DNA of 64,000 nucleotides from Sorex araneus (GCF_027595985.1 NC_073307.1:47036509-47100508); one strand, 5' to 3'. Counted from the stretch's first letter, positions 22,088-32,425 are shown. Numbers and translations are program-made. The notes: generated by a model from the sequence alone, not told the origin.

Positions 22088-22322
22088 TACCGGGAGATAG
22101 TGCAGGGGTTAAATCCCCAACACCACATAGCTCCCCAGGGACTGAGCATTCCTGGATGCAGTCCTAGAGGTCCCTGAGCACTGTAGGGGTGGCCCAGGGG
22201 GTCCCCAGCACCACAGACCCTGGGGCACTGCATCCTTTGGCACTAGCATTCAGCCATATGGCCTGGTTGGCTGAGTATCTCTGAGAGTGGTTTCCTAGGG
22301 AGACCCAAAATAAAATAAAATA
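22088..22322 (+). repeat. Extended old SINE subfamily with (AAAAT)n tail
   Basis: Begins like SOR but continues past the usual end with ggtggcccagggggtcccca, caccacagaccctggggcac and a further 90 nt before a TAAAA repeat. Shares this extension with 23115-23300, 32510-32660, 32805-33010 and 46412-46560. Confidence 0.5.
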
Positions 22323-22361
22323 AAATACTTGTAGTATTTACTAAAGATGACACTGTATTTT

Positions 22362-22534
22362 TTTTTTTTTTGCTTTTTGGGTCACACCTGGCGATGCACA
22401 GGGGTTACTCCTGACTCTACACTCAGGAATCACCCCTAGCGGTGCTCAGGGGACCATATGAGATGCTGGGAATCGAACCCGGGTCAGCCGCCTACAAGGC
22501 AAACGCCCTACCCGCTGTGCTATTGCTCCAGCCC
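22362..22534 (-). repeat. SOR SINE, full length
   Basis: Near-consensus antisense copy bounded by a perfect 14-bp duplication, tgacactgtatttt, at 22348-22361 and 22535-22548. Confidence 0.95.
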
Positions 22535-22642
22535 TGACACTGTATTTTGAAATAGGAATTGACAAGCTCTTTTTCATTCACAAACCAGATTATATGTAAA
22601 ATTCTGATGGGCAGATCATCACTGAGCTCCTTTAGCCTTAAG

Positions 22643-22795
22643 AGATGGGACTGAAGAGGTAGTGCACAAGGTAAGGCGTTTGCCTTGCATGCAGTTGATC
22701 CTGTTCTTTTCAGGCCAACATATATGTCCCTCAGCACGGCCAGGATTCACTCCAGAGCACTGCTGAGTTGGCCCAACCCTGATTCCAAAAAGAGA
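22643..22795 (+). repeat. SOR-type SINE
   Basis: agatgggactgaagaggtag ... gctgagttggccc. The region after the B box is altered (gttcttttcaggcc). Confidence 0.65.
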
Positions 22796-22861
22796 CTTCA
22801 CAGTCAAGAAAATCAGACATCCTAAGAGTGAAGTCACATTAGGTAGAAATTAGAAGAGAAT

Positions 22862-23042
22862 GGACTGGAGCAATCGTACAGTGGGGAGGGCATTTGCCTT
22901 GCACACGGTCGACCCAGGTTTGAGTTCCAGCACCACATAAGGTCCCCTGAGCCTGCCAGGAGTCATGCATGAGCACAGAGCCAGGAATAAGCTCTGACCA
23001 CCTACAGGTGTGGGCCCAAAACAAAAACAGCAACAACAAAAA
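22862..23042 (+). repeat. SOR SINE, full length
   Basis: ggactggagcaatcgtacag ... caggtgtgggcccaaaac with a CAA-rich tail. Perfect 15-bp duplication aaattagaagagaat at 22847-22861 and 23043-23057. Confidence 0.95.
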
Positions 23043-23114
23043 AAATTAGAAGAGAATTTGGTAAAAGAAATGCCAAATTAGAAGATACTGGGAAATATCT
23101 TCTTTTACAAATGC

Positions 23115-23300
23115 ATAAGGAATTGGAAGCTAGTAGAGGTTAGGACTCTTGCCTAGCACACACCTGGCCTCAGTTGATCCTTGGTACCTTGTGGTCCCCC
23201 AGCATTGCAGGATGCAGACCTAAAGGTCCCCAGTACCATCAGGGTAGCCTTAGTGGCCCTGGCACAGCAGAGCCCGAGCTACATGGCATCCTTAGGCCTT
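23115..23300 (+). repeat. Extended old SINE subfamily
   Basis: Contains ggtcccccagcattgcagga, aaaggtccccagtaccatca and ggcatccttaggcctta, parallel to the extension at 22120-22270. Confidence 0.45.
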
Positions 23301-23309
23301 ACACGGAAA

Positions 23310-24260
23310 TTACAATATTTCTCTTCCGGATAGATGGCCTCATTTAGTGACTTCTATAAATGACTTTCAGTCTGAACAAAAAAAAAACCCTTATTTGTGT
23401 TCTAAAAAGATAGCACACAATGATTTTCACTTTCAACCTAGTCTAATTCTTAGCAAGTAATGGGATTCAACAGTGAAGATCAAGCTGTTTCACATCCTCT
23501 TATATTCATAGTTTCCAATAGCTCCAGCCCTTTCTCACAGGGTTACTTTAAAATAATGCCAGAAGTTTTAGTTCATTTGTCTCAGCGAACATTCATTAAC
23601 TGCCAAAGATATGTCCTGACAGGACAGAAATGCACATCACTGATGTTTCACATTCTCCGAGAAAGTCTACCCAGGCCAGAAATGGGGGTGGGGGTGGGAA
23701 ATGATGCAATGCTGTTCTCCCAGTGTTCCTTGCCGCACCCTCATTTCTTCTTCTGGTCCATCTGTCTTACCTTGCAGTATTTAAATGATCACATTGTATT
23801 TTTTTTGTTTTCTATTTTAATCACCCGATTAATCAGCCATTCATTCTGGGAAGTACCCTGTCATGCATGGCATTGGCTGTTTTTGTTCGGGAGAATTTTT
23901 GTGAATGTTTTGGAGGTTCTGTGATTTCTGTGTGCCTTTTTCCCTTCAGCCTCTGTTCTCTCCCTTTGTATTGTTCATTAGCAAGGACACGAAAACGGTG
24001 CTCCTGGTGACTCATTATTACTCACTAGTGTAATCTACTCTTCTTTGGGAGGCTAAATTTGGAAGCTGCTTGAGTTGCCATTCCTGAGGAGAGCTATGCT
24101 AAGAACACATCCTGTTAACTCTCAGCTCTCTGTGCTAATGCCAGGAAGCCCGATACTCATCACAGCAAACGGAATAGCTGGCCCATTCCATGCTGACCAA
24201 GCCTCTGGAAAGATGTCCTGCAGATGGACAGGCAGGGGCGGCACTGAGCTTAAAGAGATC
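23310..24260. other. Repeat-poor intergenic stretch
   Basis: About 950 bp with no SOR SINE. A 154-codon plus-strand frame (23460-23924) has no recognisable domain. A faint MIR/L2-like phrase lies at 23575-23640. Otherwise unique. Confidence 0.5.
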
Positions 24261-24265
24261 TCTGG

Positions 24266-24390
24266 GGACCAGAGAGATAGTACAGCAGGTAGGGCGCTTG
24301 CCTTGCACACAGCCCACCGGTTCCATCTTTGGCATCCCCTTTGGTACCCCAAGCAGAGCATCACTGGGTGTGCCCCTTCCCAGAGAAAAG
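24266..24390 (+). repeat. SOR SINE, internally shortened
   Basis: ggggaccagagagatagtac ... ggcatcccctttggtacccc is joined to agcatcactgggtgtgcccc, skipping the body. The flanks share gatctctggg (24257-24266 and 24389-24398). Confidence 0.75.
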
Positions 24391-24480
24391 GATCTCTGGG
24401 TGGTGGGGGCCCTAATGCGCAGAGGGAGGGAAAAAAGTCTAATTGTGTAGCCCCTTATTGTTTATAAAGTATTCTGTAGG

Positions 24481-24610
24481 GGGCCAGGATGTGGCGCAGT
24501 GTTTGAGTCTCTCCTTGCCTGTGTGAAGCCACAAACTTGATCCCCAGCAGCACGGTTGGTGTGATCGCCAGTGCCCCACTAAGCGCTGCTCTGCAGCCCA
24601 GACGTTACAT
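24481..24610 (+). repeat. SOR-type SINE, diverged
   Basis: ggggccaggatgtggcgcag ... cttgatccccagcagcacgg. Confidence 0.5.
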
Positions 24611-24629
24611 GGGTGGGGGAACAAAGAAG

Positions 24630-25225
24630 TATTTTGTGGTGTGCTCACTCTCATCTTTCGTGAACAGTAGTGGAGGTAGGTAAGGCCGCGGCTCCTGAGG
24701 AAGCTGCGCCTCAGTTGGTGATATGGTCACCGACCCAGCAAAACCAACTTCTGTGAACACCCAGTGATCGGCGCCCTGACTCGATGATGAAGACCTGTTC
24801 TCCCTCCCTCACAGTTGGCAAGGCCCCGCCAACCCCCTCAGGCCAAGTTTCAACCTAGAGATGGAGCATATTAGCAGGCATTACCTCAGTAGACCTACAG
24901 CTGATTTAAGTCATTCTCCTCCAACTGGTTAGCCCAGACTGTCAGGACTCAATTCATGTTTCAGAGTAGAAATTCTGCAATCCAGGTCTGGATTCTAAAC
25001 CAGCTGTCCTAAAGTCCCACACGTTTTAAGAAATAAATAAAAAATAAACCAGAAATACTACTAGTTTATGATAAAAGGATATGAAACAAAAAGATCAGAT
25101 GGAAGAGACGGGTAGGGCAAAGAATGTAGAAAGGATTGAAAATTTATGACATCTCCAAGTCTCCCAAATCTCCTCATACAATCCTTGCCCTTTTCTAGAA
25201 GCTCATTCTCTAGCACCTTTGCTTG
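24630..25225. other. Unique-looking stretch
   Basis: No repeat, gene or RNA recognised. Moderate GC near 24.7-24.85 kb. Confidence 0.5.
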
Positions 25226-25559
25226 CTTTTGTTTGGAGGGCACATCCATGACTGATCAGGGGACCATGTATGGTGCTGTGATCAATCTGGGGTCAGATAC
25301 ATGCAAGGCAAGCTCCTTAATCCCTAGTCTGTCCCTCCATTCCAAACTCCCATGCTGGCAGTATTCTCCGTGTGAATCTCAAGTCCTGTAGTTCTAGCTC
25401 TTTCGCTCATTCCTGGGCTCTGGCTTTGTGATCTCAGTCATTTACCTCCACTCACCAGTCCCCACAAGTCAGCATTCTAGAGAAACTGCTTACTTCCACT
25501 GGAAAGTATCCATTTCTTTTATCTCTGCCTCTTTCAGATTCTAAGGTCAACTGACCTAC

Positions 25560-25665
25560 ACTTTTTTTCTCCCGTGCTAGGGATCGAATCCAGGGCCTCA
25601 CACGTGTAAGGTAGGTGCTCTACCATGACCCACTTAAACCTTAACCACCCTCTATAGGCCTGTCT
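25560..25665 (-). repeat. Old tRNA-derived SINE, other type
   Basis: gtgctagggatcgaatccag ... cacgtgtaaggtaggtgctc ... accatgacccac resembles the widespread antisense phrase of tRNA-derived SINEs, distinct from the SOR body. Similar pieces occur at 29150-29230, 38775-38815 and 44200-44320. Confidence 0.5.
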
Positions 25666-25740
25666 GAATTTGAACATGATCTGAATTTCTAAGTCTGTTT
25701 CTTATCTGCATTCTCTAGACTATCAAATGATAGAGATCCC

Positions 25741-25911
25741 GGTCTGGAGTGATAGTACAGCGCGGGGAGGGTGTTTGCCTTGCATGTGGCCAACCTGGAC
25801 TTGATCCCAGCATCCCATTTAGCCCCCCAAACACCACTAGAAGTAATTCTTGACCACAGAGCCAGGAGTAACCCCTGAACATCGCCAGCTGTGTCTCAAA
25901 AACAAACAAAA
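25741..25911 (+). repeat. SOR SINE, full length
   Basis: gtctggagtgatagtacagc ... cagctgtgtctcaaaaacaa. Duplication aatgatagagatccc (25726-25740) versus aatgatagaggtccc (25912-25926), 14 of 15. Confidence 0.93.
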
Positions 25912-26570
25912 AATGATAGAGGTCCCTTTAACTTAACTCAATCCTTTGTGAAACTTACATATATGTATATATGCTTGCGTGTGTCTTAATAATATTTTTA
26001 TGTATTTTTATTTTAGGTCACACCCAGTGGTGCGACTCCCGGTGAAGCGACTGGGGTGGCGGGTCACTCTCAGTAGTGCCCAGCAACTGTATGTTTTTCA
26101 TATTTTCTTTTGTGGCTGAGAACTTCAAATTCTATTGATCTTTTGAGCCGGCTATTTTCTTACCCCACACTGTATCTCTGGCTGCCATTGCTTCCATCCT
26201 AGTTGAAATAGAATATGGAAAGGCACTTTATTTAAGCCATAAACCTCATATAAAAATACCTGCTGCTGGTATTATTAGACGAATTAAGCTAGAGGTGACT
26301 TTTCCTAACCTTCCTAGTGGAGGGAGTCAAGGCTGTTAGCTGAAATGTGAACTCCACAGTTATTATCTAAAGAGAAATGTAACAATTATCCACTCTCACA
26401 ACTGACCTAAGTAAGTATATTGATGGTTCTCTTTTGACAAGATGATCAGCACAGGCTTTTAAATGAACCCAGAAAATGGACATAAAATGTTTTGGATTAT
26501 TCTAAAGGCCTCATAGCCTTTTTTCTAATCAACTTGAAGATGCTGAGTTTTATTTATTTATTTATTTATT

Positions 26571-26853
26571 TGATGCATAAAATGAGGCCTCCATAACCAT
26601 GCCACCAGACTCCGCGCCTGGCTGTTTTCACTCAGGGCACTCCAGAAGGGGCAGATAAGAGCCCTCCCTGCCCCAAGGGACCCAGCCCCTGCAGCTGACC
26701 TCTACTACCCAACAGCTGCCACAATCCAGGCCACTTTCCAAACACTTGGGCTGAGCCTCAAGCACGAGTGAACATATTCCTGGACCACACGGCAGCTTTG
26801 AGGCCATGCAACACATCATCATAAAGGGAAATATATATATATGTATATATGTA

Positions 26854-26897
<44 letters not shown>

Positions 26898-27171
26898 TAT
26901 AAATGCCTCTCGGAGAGCCCAGCAAGCTACCAAGAGTATCCTGCCTGCACAGCAGAGCCTAGGAAGCTCCCCGTGGAATATTTGATATGCCAAAAACAGT
27001 AACAATAGCAGGTCTCATTCCCCTGACCCTGAAAGAGCCTCCAATTGTTGGGAAAGACGAGTAAGGAGAGGCTGCTAAAATCTCAGGGCTGGGCTGAATG
27101 GAGACGTTACTGGTGCCCGCTCGAGTAAATCGATGAACAATAGGATGACAGTGAAACAGTGATACAGTGAT
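26571..27171 (+). mobile_element. 600-bp insertion carrying the headless long-body SINE
   Basis: Sits between two TTTA tracts of a SINE tail. Its last 265 nt (26905-27171) match the long-body SINE: ctctcggagagcccagcaag, gatatgccaaaaacagtaac, gttactggtgcccgctcgag and the tail acagtgatacagtga. The first 330 nt (gatgcataaaatgaggcctc onward, ending in an AT repeat) do not match other copies in the window. No coding frame of note. Confidence 0.65.
26828..26903. repeat. (AT/GT)n microsatellite
   Basis: ATAT runs with GTGT interruptions, inside the 600-bp insertion, just before the long-body segment. Confidence 0.9.
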
Positions 27172-27657
27172 TTATTTATTGGTTTGGGGTCACACCTGGC
27201 AGTACCCTGGGCCTACTCCTGACTCAGGAATTACTCCTGGCAGCGGTTGGTGGACCATATAGGATGCAGAGGGTCGATCTCCACTCGGCCAGGTGCCAAG
27301 CAAGCACCCTACCTGCTGTATTGCCTCTCTGGCCCCAGATGCTGAGTTTTTAGGTAAATTGTGATTGATTTCAGATGTCTCTTATGGCTTTTCCTGCACT
27401 AAGGTAATGATTCTTCCTATATTTATATAATACCTGATAGAGAATTGTTCTTACCAATATTATTTATGTCATGAGAAAGACTTTATGAGAAAAATAAAAT
27501 TGTTGCTTTAATTTTTGGACAGAGCAATTGAGATTTAGGATTTTAACTAACTTCCCAGATGTGGTAAATGACCTTGTTGTCCTTTCTGTGCTTAAACTTA
27601 GATTTTTTCTAACCCTTTCCGTTTTTCCATCTTAGAACTATAGAATATCCTAAGGTT

Positions 27658-27805
27658 GGATTGGGGAGATAGTACAGGGGTAAAAGTTCTTGCCTTGCAC
27701 ATCGCTGACCTTGGTTTGATACTCCACGCCCCCGGACACTGCCTGGAATGATCGCTGAGCAAGCCCCAAGTAATGCTTGGTGTCACTAAAAATCCCCCAA
27801 ATAAA
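27658..27805 (+). repeat. SOR-type SINE
   Basis: ggattggggagatagtacag ... tgcttggtgtcac. B-box region ggtttgatactcc. Confidence 0.7.
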
Positions 27806-27966
27806 TAGCTTTTTAAAAATAACCCTTGGGAAGAGACTCCTCACTTATTTGAATATTGGGTGGAAATACAAAGTCAGACACCCACTTAATTGATGGCGGA
27901 CTATATGCCTTTACATAGGTATGCCCAGAATCTCTGGCAGTCATGGTTTCTAGCAATTATACAATA

Positions 27967-27980
27967 CTGCCATCTGGTGG
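27967..27980 (-). promoter_or_regulatory. Candidate CTCF site
   Basis: The minus strand reads CCACCAGATGGCAG, fitting the CTCF core (CCASYAGRKGGCRS) at every position. It lies in unique sequence between the two gene promoters. Confidence 0.55.
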
Positions 27981-28479
27981 CCGCACAATTTGTGAGTGTT
28001 TTCGCCGGCTTCCGTAGGAGAGCCGAATTAATTACCTTGTTGGAACTGCAGGGTCAAATGTCAAATACCCAGGAGTCAGGAAATTAGGAATAATATTCAA
28101 AAGACTAGATAAGTGTCAGAGGAGTACACCTTTTGTGCTGAATGAACTTGATAGATGAAAAGCATCCCATCATGTAGGCCAGACCAAAAGAGGGGGCCTT
28201 TTTATATACACACAAAGAACACTCAGAAAGTGCCACCACGCTATAATATGAGCACTGTGGACTGGTGTCTGAGCTGTGAGTGCAGAGAACAATCCTGGTA
28301 TAATCGGGTCTGTGTTATATCCTGGTCTCTAACATATCTTTGATGACTCGGTGAATGACAGGCATAGACAAAAGAATAAAGGCACAGGCAAAGAATAAGG
28401 AATCATGTCGGACTCTCAGACTCCCAGGCTCTCAGATGAAGCCCCAGTCACCATACCAGGTTTATGTTGTTGTCTTAGC

Positions 28480-28570
28480 TTTACAATGTAAGATAAGTAT
28501 AAACTCAATGAATCTTTGCAACAATCCTATGTGGTGGGTATTATTATTAGCCCATTTCCCAGCATTCCAA
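28480..28570 (+). repeat. MIR fossil
   Basis: caacaatcctatgtggtggg then tattattattagcccatttc, matching the MIR/L2-type core phrase for allele-sized fragments (aacaaccctatgaggtaggt). Confidence 0.55.
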
Positions 28571-28604
28571 AGTTTGCCCTATTTTCTCAGAAACCATTAT
28601 TATT

Positions 28605-28775
28605 ATTATTTTGGTTTGGGGGGCCACACCCGACTGTCCAGTCTTACTCCTGGCCCTGTGCTTGGAGATTACTTCTAGTTGTTATCTAGGGAACCATACC
28701 GGATGCTAGGGATCAAACCCAGGTTAGCCACATGTAAGACAAGCATCTTGCCTGTTGTGTAACCTCTTCGGATCT
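28605..28775 (-). repeat. SOR-type SINE
   Basis: ggggggccacacccgactgt ... cttgcctgttgtgtaacctc, antisense with an ATT-repeat tail on its left. Confidence 0.75.
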
Positions 28776-28839
28776 CTTCTTATATTATTTGTTATTCACC
28801 AGTATATGACAGGCATAAAGATTTTTTTAAAAATTTCTT

Positions 28840-29230
28840 CCTTTTCACTGTTGTCGGTTGTGGTACTCGACAAGAGGTCACATACTTTTGTTTTTGTTGC
28901 AGTGTCTACACACATGGTCTCTGGGACTCTCACTCTTAACTCATACACATTTAGCAGAGGCTACTGTTGAGTTCATACATGTGCTTCCTACCAGTCATTA
29001 CACTCCTGACTACAGTGCTCATACATCTCTAGTTGTGATGCTTGTCAAGGGTTGCATACATTAGTTGTGGTTTGCAGTGCTCCCAATCATATTTTGTTGT
29101 GGTGCCAGAGATACCAAATACTGCTGGTATTTCTATGCATGGCACATGTGGGTAGCATCAGGGATTGAACTCAAGGCCTCATGAGTTCATAAGCAGATAT
29201 CTTTGCCGCTGAGTCATCCTCCGAGCCTCT
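28840..29230. repeat. Old, internally repetitive repeat
   Basis: Recurring phrases: gttgtggtactcgacaagag, gttgcagtgtctacacacat, cagtgctcatacatctctag, ttgtgatgcttgtcaagggt, gtggtttgcagtgctcccaa. The period is roughly 35-60 nt. Its right end merges with a tRNA-type antisense SINE phrase. Related to 45600-45850 and 59920-60080. Confidence 0.5.
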
Positions 29231-29239
29231 TTACAGACT

Positions 29240-29405
29240 TTTTTGTTTTGTTTTGTTTTGGGCGAGGGGACATCCAGCAGTGCCCAGGGCTTACTCCTGG
29301 CTCTGCAAGCATGGATGACTCCTGGTGGTGGTTGGAGGACCATTTCGGATATTGGGTTCAGTCACATACAAGGCAAGTGCCTTACCCACTGTAATAGTGC
29401 TCTAG
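29240..29405 (-). repeat. SOR-type SINE
   Basis: GTTTT-repeat tail, then ggacatccagcagtgcccag ... ccactgtaatagtgctctag. Confidence 0.75.
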
Positions 29406-29427
29406 CTATTCCTCCCCACACATACAC

Positions 29428-29575
29428 ACACAAACATTAAAAAAAATTTTAATTGAATCACTGTGAGATAGACCCTTACAAAGCTGTTCATGATTAGGTT
29501 TCAGTCATACAGTGTTCCAACACCCATCCCTCCACCAGTGTACATTTTCTGGCACCAGATACACATGTATTTTTT
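29428..29575 (-). repeat. L1 3'-terminal fragment
   Basis: T-rich end, then ttgaatcactgtgagataga, gctgttcatgattaggtttc, cacccatccctccaccagtg. This is the antisense of the L1 3' end also seen at 33.9, 37.0, 39.7, 43.3 and 56.1 kb. Confidence 0.8.
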
Positions 29576-29589
29576 ATCCTCAGTTCAGG

Positions 29590-29812
29590 TAGGTAGCTCA
29601 ATAAGCTCAATAGCTCAATAGCTCAATAAGCCAAGTGTATACTTTGCATGCAGGTGGCCTGAGTTAATTACTTGTACCCCATGGTTCTCTGAGCATTTCC
29701 AGGAGGACATGCAAAGTCAGACACCCACTTCATAGATAGCAGACTATCTGACCTTCATTACATAGTCAGGAGTGACCGCAAAGTACCACTGGGTGTGGCA
29801 AAGCCAAAACCA
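29590..29812 (+). repeat. SOR-type SINE containing a foreign 54-nt segment
   Basis: A duplicated head phrase (agctcaataagctcaatagc). Where the body should read through, 29712-29765 is replaced by a copy of sequence found at 27869-27918. The element then resumes with tcaggagtgaccgcaaagta. Confidence 0.65.
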
Positions 29813-30275
29813 ACAACCAACAGAAAACCCAAAACAAAGTTAAAGAGATAGTAAGTGGAAGAATGAGGGCATACATTTTCACGTTTACTATCCTTTCAGT
29901 ATGTGACAAAGATGAGTGTATTTACTAATTGATTCTAGTAGGTTTCTCAATCATCCAGTATGATCATTATTTCAGTGAAAACAGTATGTCCTTATTTATA
30001 ATTTGGCATGTACATAAACTGTGTGTAATCACAATGTTTTATCCTTAAATATACCTCTTTCCATTTCATGATGACAAGAAATTATTTTATAATCATAGCA
30101 GAATTATCAATATCTGTTGTGTCTTTGGTACAGAAAGCTGAAGAGTGAAAGTAAAAATACTGGCCAATAGGAAGGGCAGAAAGGAAAGGGAAGTAAAGGC
30201 AAAGGGCTAGTGAACACACCCTAAGGATGAGCAGATAGAGCTGGGAGGAGAACTGACCTTCTCTCAGACTTCCTT
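29813..30275. other. Unique-looking stretch
   Basis: AT-rich, no repeat or gene recognised. Confidence 0.5.
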
Positions 30276-30291
30276 AGTTCCCTAATCTTCT

Positions 30292-30443
30292 TCTGTTTTT
30301 TTTTTTTGTTTTTTTTTTTGGAGCGAGGGCTGGGTGTCACACCCAGCAATGCACAGGGTTTACTCCTGGCTCATGCACTTAGGAATTACTCCTGGCGGTG
30401 CTCAGGGGACCAGAGGAGATGCTGGGAATTGAACCCCAGCCCC
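30292..30443 (-). repeat. SOR SINE with deleted head, perfect duplication
   Basis: Flanked by a perfect 16-bp duplication, agttccctaatcttct (30276-30291 and 30444-30459). The body is intact but the head is reduced to its first 8 nt (antisense ccagcccc) fused to the B-box region (gggaattgaacc). Confidence 0.92.
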
Positions 30444-30634
30444 AGTTCCCTAATCTTCTATGCTTCAGTCTGCTCCCACGCCAGCACGACACACTACTGC
30501 TAAGTAGACTGTCAACCCTGTCAAGTATTGGTTGAAGTATTCTTACAAACTTAGGAGCTGTTGCTCACTGCTGGCAAGCCGGAATACTCAAGAGACAAGG
30601 GTTGATATAAAATAAGGTTTAGTCTTTTTTTTTC

Positions 30635-30785
30635 TGGGGTCAGAGGCCCGCTCTGAGGTACTCAGGGGCTATTCCTGGCTCTCTAATCAGGAGAGAACCC
30701 TGGCTGTGCCAGAAGGACCATATGCAGGGCTGGGGATTAAGCGGTGGCATGTAAGACCGGTCCCTTAACTGCTGTCCAATCTCTC
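30635..30785 (-). repeat. SOR-type SINE
   Basis: ggggtcagaggcccgctctg ... ctgctgtccaatctctctct, diverged. Confidence 0.65.
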
Positions 30786-31394
30786 TCTCCCCAACATGTT
30801 TATTCTCTCCCCAGCTGAGAAGATGGCAGGAATATTGTCCCAATGAAACACCTTCTGCTCAGGCTGAGGATAGGGCAGAAAGGGATGGTGGGACATAAGT
30901 GTCATGAAGCGGGTCCAGTCACATGGCTGGCCAGCCTGCTCTGTGCTGGGTGATTGGTGGCTTGCTTCGGTCGAAAGCTCTGAAATGACCATGCTCTGCT
31001 TCTGGGAACCTGCGTGACCCGGAGTCTCCAGAGAGTCTCCCAAGGACTTGGTAAATTTTCCCTCCCACTTGTCCATAACTGACTCCTGGTTTGACATTAA
31101 ATACTCAATGTGGGAAAACTATGCTTTTCAAAGGCAAAAAAGAAGGGGAATGTGAAAAAGTTGTAAGAAGTAACAAGAATGGAGTTTCTAGTTCCTGCTT
31201 ATTGCCCTTGGTTTTATTCACTGATTTCCAGTTGTAAGTTCCCTCTGTCAACACAAAGCTTTCCTGGAAACGGTAAGAGAAAAATGTCTAATGAGCAAAG
31301 GAAACAGCTTCTTCCTGTAAAATGTGTTCACTGCCCGGGAATACTTGTAGCTGTTCAATTAAGGAACTGCAATTGTGGGGGTAAGGGTGTGAGT

Positions 31395-31510
31395 CCGCTC
31401 ATGTATCACTGAGCAGTGGGGATGCATTCTGAGAGCTGCACTGCTCAGTGATCTTGTCAGTGTGTGAACATCTTAAAATAAGTATAAATATTACGCGCCT
31501 CGGTTAGGAG
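31395..31510 (+). mobile_element. Possible DNA transposon fossil
   Basis: gggatgcattctgagagctg, cagtgatcttgtcagtgtgt and gaacatcttaaaataagtat resemble a widespread eutherian DNA transposon fossil (typical phrase gcattctgagaaatg ... tgtgaacatcatagagtg). Exact family uncertain. Confidence 0.4.
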
Positions 31511-31559
31511 CATGGTAAAAGCAAAACACCTTCCCTAAAACTGGCTAAAAGGCTAAGGT

Positions 31560-31755
31560 GGCTGGATGGTGAGATAGCTAAATGAACTGGAGCATTCGTT
31601 CAATTGCTCCCTCTCAGCAGGAGGCCCCAAGTTTGATTCCTGGTACCACCTGGTCCCTCAAAACATCACCAGGAGAGACCATCCTGATCTCCCTCTAAGG
31701 ATCCAGGAAAAGCCTCTGAGCACTTCCAGGTGTGGTCCTGAAACCAAAATAATAA
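31560..31755 (+). repeat. SOR-type SINE
   Basis: ggctggatggtgagatagct ... gagcacttccaggtgtggtc, with about 25 extra nt in the body. Confidence 0.7.
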
Positions 31756-31757
31756 AT

Positions 31758-31945
31758 AGGGACGGAAGAGATAGTTCAGGGGTTAAGGGCTTACCTTGCA
31801 TGCTGCTGACCCTGGATTGAGCCCCCAGAACCACATAAGATCTCACGAGCACTGTCAGGAGCTATCCCTGAGTTCAGAGCCAGGAGCTTCCCCTGAGCAC
31901 TGCTACATGTGGCTCAACTCCCATCTTCCCCCAAACCTCCCCAAA
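31758..31945 (+). repeat. SOR-type SINE
   Basis: gggacggaagagatagttca ... gagcactgctacatgtggct, immediately downstream of the previous copy, probably inserted into its tail. Confidence 0.8.
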
Positions 31946-32324
31946 TAAAGATCAATACAATCATGGTCACAAATTAAAAATCAATATTGAGACATTAGGC
32001 GTTTATTAAGGAAGTGATAGAGCTCCAAGAAAACTTACAGGGAACCTCCTAAATCTCAGATAGGGGCCCAAGTATACATACAGGATTAGTCGGGTCTGTC
32101 TGGGAGATTGTGGCCTCACCTGTGGGGAGAGGGACTTGGAAAGCCTGGAAGGGAAGGAAAAAGCAGGAGGAGTCCAGATGGAAGAAAGGAGGAGAAGGAA
32201 ATCAGAGAAACTCTCAGTGCAACAGAATAGGTAGCATCCGTGCAAATGATGAATTTGGCTCAGGGCTGTTATGACAGACTGGAAGAAATCTAGGCTTGAG
32301 AGTTCTATTGCTGAGGTTGCAATT

Positions 32325-32425
32325 CCAGCTCTGTTACTTCCGAGCAGAGAGGCCCCTGGTGAGATGCTGAACCTCTTGAAGTCTCAGGTTTCTCATTTAT
32401 AAAAAGTAAGTGATAAGTAGTTATC
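32325..32425 (-). repeat. MIR fossil
   Basis: ccagctctgttacttccgag ... gctgaacctcttgaagtctc ... aggtttctcatttataaaaa is the antisense MIR core. Confidence 0.75.

Larger units (their letters stand above)
26552..27336 (-). repeat. SOR SINE whose tail is split by a 600-bp insertion
   Basis: The SINE body lies at 27183-27336 (antisense), with a TTTA-repeat tail at 26552-26570 and again at 27172-27181. The outer flanks agatgctgagtttt at 26538-26551 and 27337-27350 are a perfect 14-bp duplication, showing one original SINE insertion interrupted later. Confidence 0.85.

Noticed and set aside
23460..23924. 154-codon plus-strand open frame in a repeat-poor stretch
   Set aside because: No recognisable domain, unusual residue composition and no splice or promoter context. 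Could be chance.
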